Assembly (NCBI RefSeq): GCF_018446385.1
Contig: NC_056006.1
Coordinates: 1,851,802-1,915,801 of the forward strand
Direction of reading: 5' to 3'
Source: Zingiber officinale
Taxonomy: Eukaryota > Streptophyta > Magnoliopsida > Zingiberales > Zingiberaceae
DNA: 64,000 bases
The notes below the pieces were generated by a model. The model was given only the letters and a program-made list of their open reading frames with translations, did not search any database and was not told where the DNA came from. Below, in pieces: positions 1-10,578 of this stretch (position 1 is the first letter of the stretch; every line of letters starts with the position of its first letter). Both the position numbers and the translations under genes were made by a program.

Positions 1-909
1 AAGTATCATCTAAAAGAATATTTGATGACTTGACATCCCTATGGAAGATAGACATAGAAGCAGCTGAGTGTAGATAGGCAAGTGCTCCTGCAGATTCTGA
101 AGCAATCCTGAGACGATCATCCCATGATAATTTAGATCCATCTCGTGAAACATGCAGATGATCAGAAAGGGTCCCTTTAGAGATAAATTCATAAATCAGT
201 AAAGGAACTTCAGTTTCTAAACAACATCCAAGAAGCTTAACTACATTCCTATGATTCAATTGAGAAAGAATCGCAACCTCGTTTATAAATTGGTCAATCT
301 CACCCGTCTTAACTGTTTTTGACTTTTTTATAACAACAACTCGTTGATCTGATAGAATTCCTTTGTAAACTGTTCCATGTCCTCCCCTTCCAAGTACTCG
401 AGTTTCATCAAAATTATTTGTTGCCTTTTCTATTTCTTCTAGAGAAAATATGTTTGTTCTCTCTTCAACATGATCACTTGTGGAGATTAATTGTTGAAGT
501 AGCAAACCATGATTCCTTTGAAAATTCCTTTTTTTGATTTTCTGTTGATTTCTTTGCTTCCATTTTTTGCCTACGATGACCAATGTTATGCATAAAAGCA
601 AAAGACCTGTTGCAATGCTAGCACCAAGGATGACACCTGCACAAAATTGATTTTGTTGCTTTTTATTTTAATTGATTTGGCCATGTAATTTTACATAAAT
701 ATCAATAATAAAATAATATTTCTTACATATATAAAATCTACTTAGAACTAGGGATAGGGATGTACCAAGTAAAAGATGATTTGGGATGCATGTTCCATTG
801 TAAGCGTCACCGTGCGTGCCTTTGGGACAGTGGCAACTATAATTACCGGGCAGGTTCTGGCAAATGACATCTGAGCATGGATTTGATTGCAGATTGCATT
901 CATTGATGT
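1..909 (-). pseudogene. Wall-associated receptor kinase copy 1, partial, ectodomain exon missing
   Basis: WAK-family receptor kinase, read from two exons. The exon at 766-909 encodes a calcium-binding EGF module beginning [14 protein letters not shown], nearly identical to the WAK2 exon at 37822-37980, and has AG/GT borders. The exon at 1-636 encodes a membrane segment ([19 protein letters not shown]), the glycine loop [11 protein letters not shown], the lysine in VVVIKKSK, and a [13 protein letters not shown] catalytic loop, then runs off the left edge with no stop codon. Both exons join in phase. What is missing is the 5' exon for signal peptide and GUB_WAK domain: similarity to WAK2 stops near 953, where a copia element begins, and no other copy of that exon lies between here and WAK2. 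I infer a tandem duplicate broken at its 5' end. The kinase part itself looks open, so recent loss or a chimeric transcript cannot be excluded. Confidence 0.8.
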
Positions 910-1188
910 CTAAAATGGAAGTGCAAACATTAGGCAGCATAGTAGCAATTGAACAAATTATTAATTTTATTTGTCATAAAATTAAACTGACAAGATAATA
1001 AAATTAATGGATAAAACTTCCTCTTATAAATATTTGAATTATTATACGTCCACACTATTGTGAGATACGAAATTTACGATGTTTTGAGGTGTTGGTGAAT
1101 TTAAATTATATTGTTTGAGGAATCAATATTATTTTAAATTCTAAAGTTTTGACCAAATATTTTATTTTGTGATTCTCAGGATTTCAAA

Positions 1189-1980
1189 ATGGCTTTCAAT
1201 CCTCTTGCTGTTATTTTAAAAGAAAACAAACTTACTGGTCCAAATTACATTGATTGGAAACAGAACATGGACATTGTCTTAACTGCTGAAGAATACAAGT
1301 TCGTACTTTTTGAGATCTGTCCTAGCATACCTGATAAGGATTCTAGTGAAGAGGAGATAGAGAGACATAGGAAATTGGTCAAGGTAGATGAGATGGCGTG
1401 GTGTTACATTTTGGCTTCTATGTCAAATGTGTTGCAACATCAGCATCAGGATTCTAATGAAGAGGAGATAGAGAGACATAGGAAATGGTTCGACAAAGAA
1501 AGTAATTTGACCTCAAGGGACTGGGTCGTAGGCAGGTGTGAAGATGCCGAAGGGCAAAGTGCTTCACATGCAAGCAATCTGGACATTGGAAGGTGGACTG
1601 TCCTCGCAGAAAGGAGAACAATAAAGGTATATCTTGTTCATTAGTTGTTGAAACATGTTTAGCGGTATTATCTACCGGTACCTGATGTGTAGATACGGGA
1701 GCCACTGATCATGTCTGTAATTCATTGCAGGGGTTCTTGGAAACCCGACGACTACATGAAGGGGAGATCACCGTCTACATGGGCAATGCTACGAGAGTGA
1801 TGTTGTTGTAGTGGGAGATGTTTATTTATCTTTTAATAGGAATAAAACTTTGATTTTGAAAAATTATCTTTACGTACCATGTTTTAGAAAGAACTTGATT
1901 TCAATTTCTAAACTATTTATGGATAGATATACTGTTTCTTTTGATGACAAAGTGGTTGTCAAAAAAAAATAGGGTGGTTA
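1189..1980 (+). pseudogene. Copia gag and protease remnant
   Basis: The reading frame starts MAFNPLAVILKENKLTGPNY, the usual start of this copia gag type, and continues to a stop near 1644. It is much shorter than a normal gag because of internal deletion. A stretch of about 38 bp encoding EEEIERHRK occurs twice (about 1338-1375 and 1448-1485), so the middle of gag has been rearranged. Another frame gives a zinc-knuckle remnant (KCGKDGHWKVDCPRR, about 1535-1580) and the aspartic protease motif CVDTGATDHVC (about 1687-1720), followed by stops. Nonfunctional. Confidence 0.8.
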
Positions 1981-2039
1981 TCTATTCTGGTGTGTTGGTT
2001 GACAATTTGTATACTCTTAACACTACAAGAAATTTTAGA

Positions 2040-2370
2040 TTTAACCACACCTAATAGACAACAGTTTTTCGAGAAACTATTGTCTTTTTGCCATTTAACA
2101 ACGGTTTTATTGAAAACCGTTGTTGTTCACCATAATTTTTTTTAAATGACAACGATTTTTAAAAAACTGTTGTCTAATGTATGTCAAAGACAACGATTTT
2201 TAAAAAACTGTTGTCTAATGTATGTCAAAGACAACGATTTTTAAAAAACGGTTGTCTAATGTATGTCAAAGACAACAGTTTTAAAAAATTGTTGTCTTTT
2301 AACGTTGCTTACATGATAATATACAACAGTTTTATTAAACTGTTGTCTATTGAATGTTGTTGAATCCCAA
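2040..2370. repeat. Left subterminal repeat array of the CACTA element
   Basis: Repeated ACAACGRTTTTTAAAA and its reverse complement form overlapping short palindromes. The best part is a run of about 41-bp tandem units around 2149-2310 ending GTCTAATGTATGTCAAAG. Such arrays bind the transposase in known CACTA elements; here that role is inferred from position and design. Confidence 0.8.
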
Positions 2371-4510
2371 AAAAATAATAGTTTTTTTTAACTTCACGAA
2401 AAAAAACTCACGAACAAAGAGTTTTTTTGTTCGCGTGAGGCTAGGTCACCACTGCTGATCCCCTTTCCCCTCCTTCCCAACCCGACGCTGATCCTCGCCG
2501 CCTATCAACGCCGCGATACTTCTTCTCCCCGCATACATAACCACCAGCCAAGAGTTACTCAACGCCGGCTGAAGCCTCATTGAGTCGTGCCTTGCTCCGA
2601 TCAATGCCATAGCTGCCGTCGCCGAGCCTTAACTCTTCCTCGACGCCGGAGCCACGAGGAAATCGATCGCGCTAGCACCAAGCGTCCACCGCCAGCTAAG
2701 GCTCTTCTCCACTGATCACTGGAGTCCATCCAGAGATTTCTCTTCTCCTAGAGTCGCCAACCCTGCATTGGTGGATCTCCGGTTAAGAGGGGTTTGAACC
2801 CTAGATCTAACCTCCTACGGCACCTCTCTACACATCGCAGCTTCGACGATCGAACTAGGTTTGCTCTAACCGATCTTTACTCTAGTGTTGGCATTGCCCT
2901 ATTCCTCTGTCCCAGCTCACCGCCACAATAACCTCCCGAGCCCTCCGAGAGAGATATCAGATATGGCTCGAGGGTAAGTTGTTTTTAGTGCTAGATTTGT
3001 GTGGACTTGATTGTATACATTGTTTGGGATGTTGAGTTTGGTTGGGTGATCATTTATTACAGATCCGTCCGGCCAAAAAACATATGCCACCGTCTCAACC
3101 GCCAGCCGCAACTTCTCCACCGCGCCCTCACCTAGAAGCACCCTGACGCCTCCTCCGCCGACGGCGAAGACGATCCCCTTGATAACTAGTATTTTGATGC
3201 ATTATTTTGACTCTTATACTTAGCATTTTTACTCTCTCGTATACTTAATTCCGCATTTATATCATGTTTTATGAGTTGAGATTTATTTGGAGCATTGATC
3301 TAATTTTTTCTATATTTTCTGGTATTTTATTTAAAAGATACATCTTGTTTTGCAGGGGAGTAATTTGGGCCATTGATCGGGATCAAATAATCCAAGGGCT
3401 CATGTTATTCTAAGTTGAATCAAGAAGAGCCAAATCCAATCAAACCCAATCCAAAAGCTTCAATTCAAACCCAATCTTAAAGCCCACTTTTAAAAGCCTA
3501 ATTCCACTCATCTTATTGGATCCGGATCTTCTCATTAATCCAAACCCAAAATCCCATGCCTTTCCAAACCCGATCCACTAAGAAACTTCCCTTACCTCAC
3601 GCACGGCACAAAAGGATCGATACCTGTTCGCGTCTCTTCCTCGCGCAGAGCTAGGGCACGTGCGCGAGCTCCCCACACCGCACCTTTCTCTTCTTCCTTT
3701 CTTTCTCCGGCCGGCGGCTTCTCCTCTTCTATTCACTGCCGCTGGCCGGCCATCCACAATCCAGATTTCTTCTTCTCAGATTCCAGCTGCGAGCGACAGC
3801 AAGTTTTCTTCCCATGGCAGCAAGCTTCGGCAGCGATTTCGGTCATCCACCTCACTGGAGGGGTTCTCTAGTGTGAACTCCACCTTCCGGCTACTTTCTG
3901 GCAGCTTCAACACCCGGGGTACAGGTGGCAGAGCAAGAGGCAGCGGCGGTGGTTCGTCTTCATCTCCGGCCAACTTCCAGCGAAGGGGTTCTTCGTTGGA
4001 AGATTCGTTCATCTACCTCGTTGTCGAAGCAGCAGCATCCAGCGGAGAGAGCTACTGTTCACTGGTTCTTGGGGGTTCCGGAGCCGGGCCCTTGTGTGAC
4101 GGCAAGGGTAGTCATTGGATCGGTAGTTGATGTTTGGATTGTGGTTGGAATTTTCTTAGTTTATTACTGTTGATTAGCTTAGTTTACTTATTTTGATGTT
4201 TTGTGGTTGAATGTTTGTATTGAACTAGATTTTTCATATTTAAATTGCATGTATTATGTTCAATTTGATTAATGCTCATATAACGTGTTCGATCAAATGC
4301 TTCAACCAATAGTTAGGTTTAATTTGATGCAATTTATTTTGTTTAATTCTTATTTTGTCTTGTTCTTTTAATTTAGTTAAGTCCTAGCTTTGATTTAATG
4401 CAATTAGGATAGATTAATTTAGGCTTTCATTATATTCTTAGTTTCTTTAATGCTTTACTTCATGTTATGCCCATTGATAGATAATCTTGTATCATAGTTT
4501 CTTTAATTTG

Positions 4511-4871
4511 ATGGCTCCAAATAAAAATTGGATGATTGTATTTACTGATAATGAGGATGATATGATGCTTGTTGGAGATGACCCTTGGCAGTAAGCATGC
4601 TTCTACATTCCTAATGTTCTTCTCTTATGTATATATATCTTCCATTTTCTATGTATAAAGTGGATATGTTGACAACTGGTGTTGTATAATTTTCTACAGG
4701 GAATTTTGTGCTATGGTCTGTCAGATTTTTATATACACAAAAGAGGAGGTCCAAAAGATGGATTCAAGTACCTTGAACCCAAAAAATGAAGATTGTCCTG
4801 ATATGAAAGAGAATGTCAAGGAAACAAAAGGCAGTCAATCTGCATCATCATCTATTTCAAAAAACTCATAG
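4511..4871 (+). pseudogene. Captured 3' end of an auxin response factor gene (PB1 domain)
   Basis: Two exon-like blocks joined by an intron with GTAAGC (4591) and CTACAG (ending 4699). The first encodes NWMIVFTDNEDDMMLVGDDP and then WQ; the second continues in phase with EFCAMVCQIFIYTKEEVQKM and an ARF-like tail to a TAG stop at 4869-4871. This is the acidic OPCA face and the end of the PB1 (Aux/IAA-type) domain found at the C-terminus of auxin response factors, where it mediates dimerisation with Aux/IAA repressors. The DNA-binding domain, middle region and start of PB1 are absent. The piece lies inside the CACTA element, so I read it as a transduplicated fragment, not a gene. Expression as a short PB1 decoy is conceivable but unsupported. 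Confidence 0.85.
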
Positions 4872-6216
4872 GCTTATCCTGCAATGTAAGTAGGAATCTC
4901 TTTTTGTTTAATATAAATTGCCGTGATAATCATTTTATCCCATCATTTCCTAGGTTATTGAGATGTTTTATTTGAAAACTATGATAGGTTAGGTCCTTCT
5001 CCATTAATTCGACATTTGAAAAATAACTCCAACAGTTAATCCCCGAGTACTTCATACTCATATTACAGCTAGTCAAGTATTTATGCAACATGTTATCTGT
5101 CAATGAAAATTAAACTGCATCCTTTGTAAGAAAGACTGACAACTAGAAAAATAGTTCAATATCGCTACTAGTATTTCATGTTTGGAAATTGATTTAAGCG
5201 AGAAGTTTGCAGGCTGACGACATCTTTGCCATGTGCAATTCGATCTTTGTAGGATCTTGAAGCACAAACAAAGTGATTGTTTGTGCTTTATCTAAGTGAT
5301 TGTTTGAACAGTTTTATAGCATGCATCTTGACAATTAATATAATTTTGAAGATCACTATCAAGGAAGAATGTTCAAAAGAAAGTAAAGGCTAAGGAGAAG
5401 ATCACGTAATTAACTACACGGGTAGGTTTCCGTAAGAATTCAACTTTTTCTTGATCTATTCTTATGTAGTCCATGGTACACATTAAAGATTTCACTATAG
5501 CTTATTTTCAGTATTCTAACATGTAAATTAATACACTTCTGTGGATCCTCCAAACAATCTAAGTTGTGATGGATTGATATCCCTTTATGTTCCAAACCTT
5601 TGTTTTTTTTTTGGAGCTTGTAATTTTCATTGCAAACAATCCATATGGTGTATGGATTACATTCAGTCCAGTATAAACTTAGCACTTTCGCTTCAGAGGC
5701 AATTTATGAGTTTTATTCTACAATCATGTTTACTAATTGATCAGATTGATTAAGAAGGGCGTTGGAGTAGCTTGGTAAATTTGTTTTGCTAGGTTATGAT
5801 AAATTAGCATTCAGCAGAATAGATGTTTGGTTTCTTCTTCAAATCACACTGTAATATTTCTCTTGTCATTGGTGAAACAATAAATCCACTCATTATAACT
5901 TCCACAACAGAAAATTTTATGTTATTTGTCTACTACCAATGCAGCTTAACTGATTTTACATTGACTGAACAAGGTTGATTTTATTTAGGTATCAAACTCT
6001 CCCATTTGTTTTAGATATTACATGTCTTGTTTGTTAATTTCTCCAAACCATTATTTCTCAATTTGTTAACAAGGAAACTCATGTTAGCATAGTCATGATC
6101 AGAGCCTAATTATAGTTTACAATTATCTGAGTGCTATTGATTAACTGTTCTGTCCTTTCTTCTGGTTCTTTTTTTTTTTTAAATTTGTGCACTCATTTAG
6201 ATGGTTTATTATTCTT

Positions 6217-6578
6217 GTTGTGATGAATTCAAGTCTAGTGAAAATATTGAAGAAGTATGACAAGAGAACAGGAGCACTTATCAGGCAGCCCTTCATCGAA
6301 AAGGTGTTGCAGCAGCCATTCTTTACAACTGATCTCCTATACAAACTCGTGAAGGAGTGTGACTATGCTCGACCACCTCTTCCCCAGCAACAACCTGTCA
6401 ATTTCAGCAGAATGCGACAGACAAAATGGAGTGCCAAAGCCGGCACAATCAGGTGGGAGGGTTCCGGAGTTGGAGGAGATTAAATATATGTAGAGCTTAT
6501 ACATGAAGAGCACCGTAGCAGTGCTGTGGTCCTTGAAACAGATTAGGAGCAAAAGTTCAACAGTCAAAACATATTAGA
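6217..6578 (+). pseudogene. Captured 3' exon of an SPX-domain (phosphate signalling) gene
   Basis: The frame encodes [20 protein letters not shown] and [16 protein letters not shown], the C-terminal helices of the SPX domain that sense inositol pyrophosphates. At about 6360 a 2-base loss shifts the frame. In the next frame the family sequence continues with [11 protein letters not shown] and, further on, [10 protein letters not shown], a stop, then SLYMKSTVAVLWSLKQIRSK. This matches the C-terminal tail of the small SPX1/SPX2-type proteins. The frameshift and in-frame stop rule out a functional product. The N-terminal SPX exons are absent. It lies about 1.3 kb from the ARF fragment inside the same CACTA element, so two unrelated genes were captured. 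Confidence 0.85.
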
Positions 6579-6782
6579 AAATCTCGTGCTATATTGTTCT
6601 ACCTTTGTTTTAATAGTGTTATCATTTTGTTGGTTGCTTATGAAATTTCTTCAGAATGTTATAGATATTATTTTTGAATGTTAGAAAATTGTATATTAAA
6701 TTTTATTTTAAAATTTAGTATTTTGAATGATTTATAATATTGGAAAATTGTGTATTAATTTTTTTTTATTTTTTATCTAAAA

Positions 6783-7050
6783 AAGACAACGGTTTTTCAC
6801 CGTTGTCGTAAATAGTCTAAAACTGTTGTTGAAGACCCTGTTATTAAAGGTAGACGCTCAAAGACAACGGTGAAAAACTGTTGTCTTTGAAGGAAAAGAC
6901 AACCGTTTTTCACCGTTGTAAAACTGTTGTCTTTGCCTTCAAAGACAACGGTTAAAAACTGTTGTCTTTGGGCACCCCTTTTAACAACACGACCTTTAAC
7001 AACAGTCCGAAAGGGGCTACGACAACGGTGAAAAACCGTTGTTGTTAGGC
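6783..7050. repeat. Right subterminal repeat array of the CACTA element
   Basis: About ten copies of GACAACGGTTTTT or its complement, many arranged as facing pairs, mirror the left array. They include AAAGACAACGGTGAAAAACTGTTGTC at about 6850-6890 and similar pairs up to 7050, just inside the terminal repeat. Confidence 0.8.
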
Positions 7051-7068
7051 TTTTTTCTTGTAGTGTAA

Positions 7069-9045
7069 TCCAATAACTTCCACGATGCAACAAATGGAAA
7101 TTAATAACACGTCTTCTAATTTTAATAAGAGAAAGCAACCTTTGGAAATGAACTAAACATATCTTTGGCATCTAAGGTTGGGTCATATTAACTTGAGTAG
7201 GATTCAAAGGTTAATAGTCGATGGACCTTTGAGTTCATTGGTAGTGGAAAACTTTCCGACCTACAAGTCTTGCTTGGAAGGAAAAATGACCAAGAGGCCT
7301 TTAAAGACAAAGGGGTATAGAGCCAAAGAAGTGTTGGAATTGGTTCATTCTGATTTATGTGGGTCTATGACAATCCAGGCAAGAGGTGGTTTCGAATATT
7401 TTATCTCTTTTATAAACAACTCTTTGAGATATGAGTACATTTACTTGATGCGTCGTAAGTCTGAGTGCTTTGATAAGTTCAAAGAGTATAAGGCTGACGT
7501 GGAGAAACATCATGGTAAAAGTATCAAGACACTATGGTCTGATCGTGGTGGAGAGTACCTCTTAGGAGAGTTTAGGAGTTACTTATCAGAGGCCAGGATT
7601 CAATCCCAATTGTCTGCATCTGGTACACCCCAACAGAATGGTGTGGCGGAACGAAGGAATTGGACTCTTATGAAAATGGTTAGATCAATGATAAGTTATT
7701 CAGAATTTCCAAATTCGTTTTGGGGATATGCTCTGGAAACGGTGGCGTACATTCTAAACTTGGTACCTTCTAAGTCAATACCCTCTACTCCCACAGAATT
7801 GTGGAATGAGCGTAAACCTAGTTTGAAACACATTCGGATTTGGGGTAGTCCAGCACATGTGCTGAAGGGAGATGCTGATAAATTGGAATCACATACAGAA
7901 GTTCGCTTATTCGTGGGATATCCTAGAGGAACGAAAGGTGGTTTATTTTATAGTCCTAAATATCAGAAGGTCATTGTTAGCACTAATGCCCGATTTTTAA
8001 AAGAGGACTATGTAATGAACCATAAGCCCACGAGAAAAATTATTCTTGAAGAAATAAGAGAGGACACTTCTATTTTAGTATCAACGGTACAAGATGAGAT
8101 ACCACAAATAACTGCAATACGTATCACAAATGATGCATAATTACAGGTAGTGCCTCGTCGTAGTGAGAGGGTTGTTAGACAACCTGATAGATTTATATTT
8201 TTGGGAGAGTCTTTGGACTTGATCCCTGGTGAACATGAAGCTGATCTGTGGACATATGATGAAGCACTTCAAGATAAAAATACAGCATCTTGGCAAAGTG
8301 CAATGAACTCTGAAATAGAATCTATACATTCTAATCAGGTCTAGCAGCTTATAGAACCACCAAATGGTGTAAAAGTCATTGGATGTAAATGAGTCTACAA
8401 AAGGAAAAGAGGAACAGACGGGAAGGTGGAAACCTTTAAAGCAAGGCTTGTTGCCATGAGGTATACACAGAAAGAGCGAATTGATTATGAGGAAACTTTT
8501 TCGCCGATAGCCATGCTTAAGTCTATCTAGATTCTTTTATCTATTGCTGCTTAGAATTTTGAGTTTTGGTAAATGGATGTCAAGACAGCTTTCCTTAATG
8601 AAAGTCTTGAAGAAACATCTATATGAAGCAACCAGAGGGATTCATTGCGAAGGGCAAAGAGCATCTTGTATGTAAGCTCAATCGGTTCATTTATGGACTG
8701 AAGCAAGCTTCGAGATCTTGGAACATTCGGTTTGATGAAGTGATCCAGTCTTATGGATTCATTCAGTGTCCGGATGAGTCTTGTGTATACAAGAAAATGA
8801 CGGAAACGTGATGATATTTCTTGTACTATATGTAGATGAGATTTTGCTCATTGGCAACAATGTCAAAGTGTTGTCAGACGTAAGGATATGAATCTCCAAG
8901 CAATTTGATATGAAAGACTTGGGAGAATGTAGACATATTCTTGGGATCAAAGTAATAAAGGATCGTAAGAAAAGGATGTTGTGCTTATCCCAAGCTTCAT
9001 ACATCAATATTATCCTAGCTCATTTTAGTATGCAAAACTTCAAGA
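7069..9045 (+). pseudogene. Copia pol remnant: GAG-pre-integrase, integrase, reverse transcriptase
   Basis: The frame opens with the GAG-pre-integrase motif WHLRLGHINLSRIQRL (about 7166). The integrase core follows with HSDLCG, LWSDRGGEY and PQQNGVAERRN, which hold the D, D and E residues; the longest open part is 7178-8140. After a stop come RRSERVVRQPDRF and the reverse transcriptase (AFLNE, EGFIAKGKEHLVCKLNR, LYGLKQ-like FIYGLKQASRSW). Stops or shifts occur near 8140, 8342, 8390, 8528, 8550, 8610 and 8810. The catalytic YVDD box reads YVDEILLI, changing a catalytic aspartate. Sequence ends in HFSMQNFKKG at 9045 without RNase H. Confidence 0.88.
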
Positions 9046-9330
9046 AAGGCCAAATGACCTCAGATTGAAATGAAACTAGTTCAAATGTGTTCTTCTACCT
9101 CTCTTAATTATATACATGTCCTCTAACGTCAATTTAACTCAATATATTGTGAGCAATTATTTTTTGAATACGAATTAAATTTTTTAAACACATCTATGTT
9201 CAAAAAATTACTACTCTAAATATATTAGGTTAAATTGATATTTGAAAGTATAGATATAATTAGAAAAAGTAGATGAACATATAAGAACTAATTTCATATC
9301 AATCCGAAGTCATTTGGTCCATCAGCTGAT
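9044..9330. repeat. Foldback MITE-like element, copy 1
   Basis: The left end GGCCAAATGACCTCAGATTG is matched, as reverse complement, by the right end CAATCCGAAGTCATTTGGTCC. The similarity extends about 50 bp inwards on each arm, so most of the element can fold on itself. It is AT-rich, has no coding content, and directly abuts the truncated copia. Target duplication is not clear. Confidence 0.65.
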
Positions 9331-9347
9331 TTTGTCCAAACTGGTTG

Positions 9348-9625
9348 ATTTACCAAATGGCCTCGGATTAACATGAAACCAGCTTATATGTATTCATCTA
9401 CTATTCCTAATTGTATTCATATCCTCAAATAGTAATTTGATCCAATATATTAAGTGCAATAATTTTTTGAACATGAATTTAATTTTTCAAACGCATTCAT
9501 GTTTAAAAAATCACTGCTCTCAATATATTCTGTTAAATTAACGTTTGAGAATATGGATATAATCAAGAGAACTTGCCAAACATAGAAAATAGCTTATATC
9601 AATCGGAGGTTATTTTGTCCATCAA
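9348..9625. repeat. Foldback MITE-like element, copy 2
   Basis: A diverged second copy of the element at 9044-9330 in the same orientation, starting ACCAAATGGCCTCGGATTAA and ending ATCGGAGGTTATTTTGTCC. Internal sequences (for example TCAATATATT followed by a TTTTTTGAA tract) line up along the whole length. Two head-to-tail copies suggest tandem duplication or insertion next to a relative. Confidence 0.6.
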
Positions 9626-10460
9626 CAAATTTTATCTAAAATCGAATTTGATAAAAAAAAAAAAAAAACTAATAAATCAGTCGACTTATTTACTTAAAAT
9701 TTTAATGTTTCAGCACAGAATAAAATTAATTTGATTGGTAAAAAAATTAATCAATTGATAAACATAAAATAGATAATGGTGATGTGATTTAATAATTTTA
9801 AAATTATCCTACATAATTTAATAATTTTAAAAATTACCTATATGATTTAGCAAAAAGCCGAAGTCGCTTCATGTGCTCCTCACGTATAAAAACATATAAA
9901 TTCATAAAGAAAAAAATCAAAGTCAAATCAAATGAAGTAATCCTTTTAATAAATTATTTAAAAAATTATTAAATTGTAACAGATATCATTACATTCAATA
10001 GACGATTCTTATATTCCGTCTTTAAATTATATGAAGATGGATAATCATCAGATTAACTTATAGTCGACCCATTAAATGAGTAGAAGATAAAAGGAGTATT
10101 TAATAAATTATTAAAAAATTATCTTAAACATTAATCATGATCAACAGAAATAATTATATTAATCCTAATTAATTGGGATGATAATAATTAGAACTTTATA
10201 ATTGAATATTTCAACATGGGGACATAAACAGTATAGAACGAATTCATTGCTTTGTTTGAGCTTCATTAATTGCATACCTTCCAATTTTTTACGTCCAATG
10301 CCTGTAGAATTTTCTTGTTTCTAATTCACGACATCGGCATAAAACAAATCTACTTTTGGACAAATACTCTAGGTACGATATCTTTAACTAGCATATTCAA
10401 TTATCAATGCAACCTCTCAGGCATTGATGAACATCTGACACAACAGGGATACAGAATCAA
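9626..10460. other. AT-rich non-coding DNA with WAK-flank similarity
   Basis: No gene is visible. Two parts resemble DNA upstream of WAK2: 10155-10195 (TTAATCCTAATTAATTGGGATGATAAT) matches 39733-39775, and about 10305-10415 (AGAATTTTCTTGTTTCTA, ... GCATATTCAATTAT) matches about 40485-40595. They occur in the same order, so this is probably a diverged copy of the duplicated WAK flanking region. Confidence 0.55.
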
Positions 10461-10545
10461 TGTAATATGACCATTCAATTTCAAACGATTATAATTTTTA
10501 ATTTGAGATTTGGAATTAGATTTTATTTGTCATCATATGTCTCTC

Positions 10546-10578
<33 letters not shown>

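Larger units (their letters stand above)
2021..7065. mobile_element. Non-autonomous CACTA (En/Spm) transposon carrying host gene fragments
   Basis: The left end reads CACTACAAGAAA at 2021 and the right end is its reverse complement, TTTCTTGTAGTG, ending at 7065. The 3-bp target duplication TAA flanks both ends (2018-2020 and 7066-7068) and the copia sequence resumes directly after it, so this is a complete insertion of 5045 bp. Subterminal repeats of the type ACAACGGTTTTT lie at both ends in both orientations, as expected for transposase-binding arrays of this superfamily. No transposase domain is recognisable inside. Instead there are fragments of an ARF gene (4511-4871) and an SPX gene (6217-6578). 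GC-rich stretches at 2440-3180 and 3640-4130 resemble gene leaders or exons but I cannot name them. Confidence 0.93.
953..9045 (+). mobile_element. Ty1/copia retrotransposon, degenerate, split by a CACTA element
   Basis: Copia internal region in the order gag, protease, gag-pre-integrase, integrase, reverse transcriptase. It occupies 953-2020 and 7066-9045, interrupted by the CACTA element at 2021-7065. It starts abruptly in the WAK copy 1 intron and stops inside the reverse transcriptase, before RNase H. No LTR or primer-binding site is visible at either end. The leader at 953-1188 and the coding parts match the minus-strand copia at 21520-24995, so the two are copies of one family. Several stops and frameshifts show it is inactive. 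Confidence 0.9.

Noticed and set aside
3660..4130. 156-codon open frame starting MRELPTPHLSLL
   Set aside because: Low-complexity serine/leucine composition, opposing open frames and no domain. It lies in GC-rich non-coding filler of the CACTA element.
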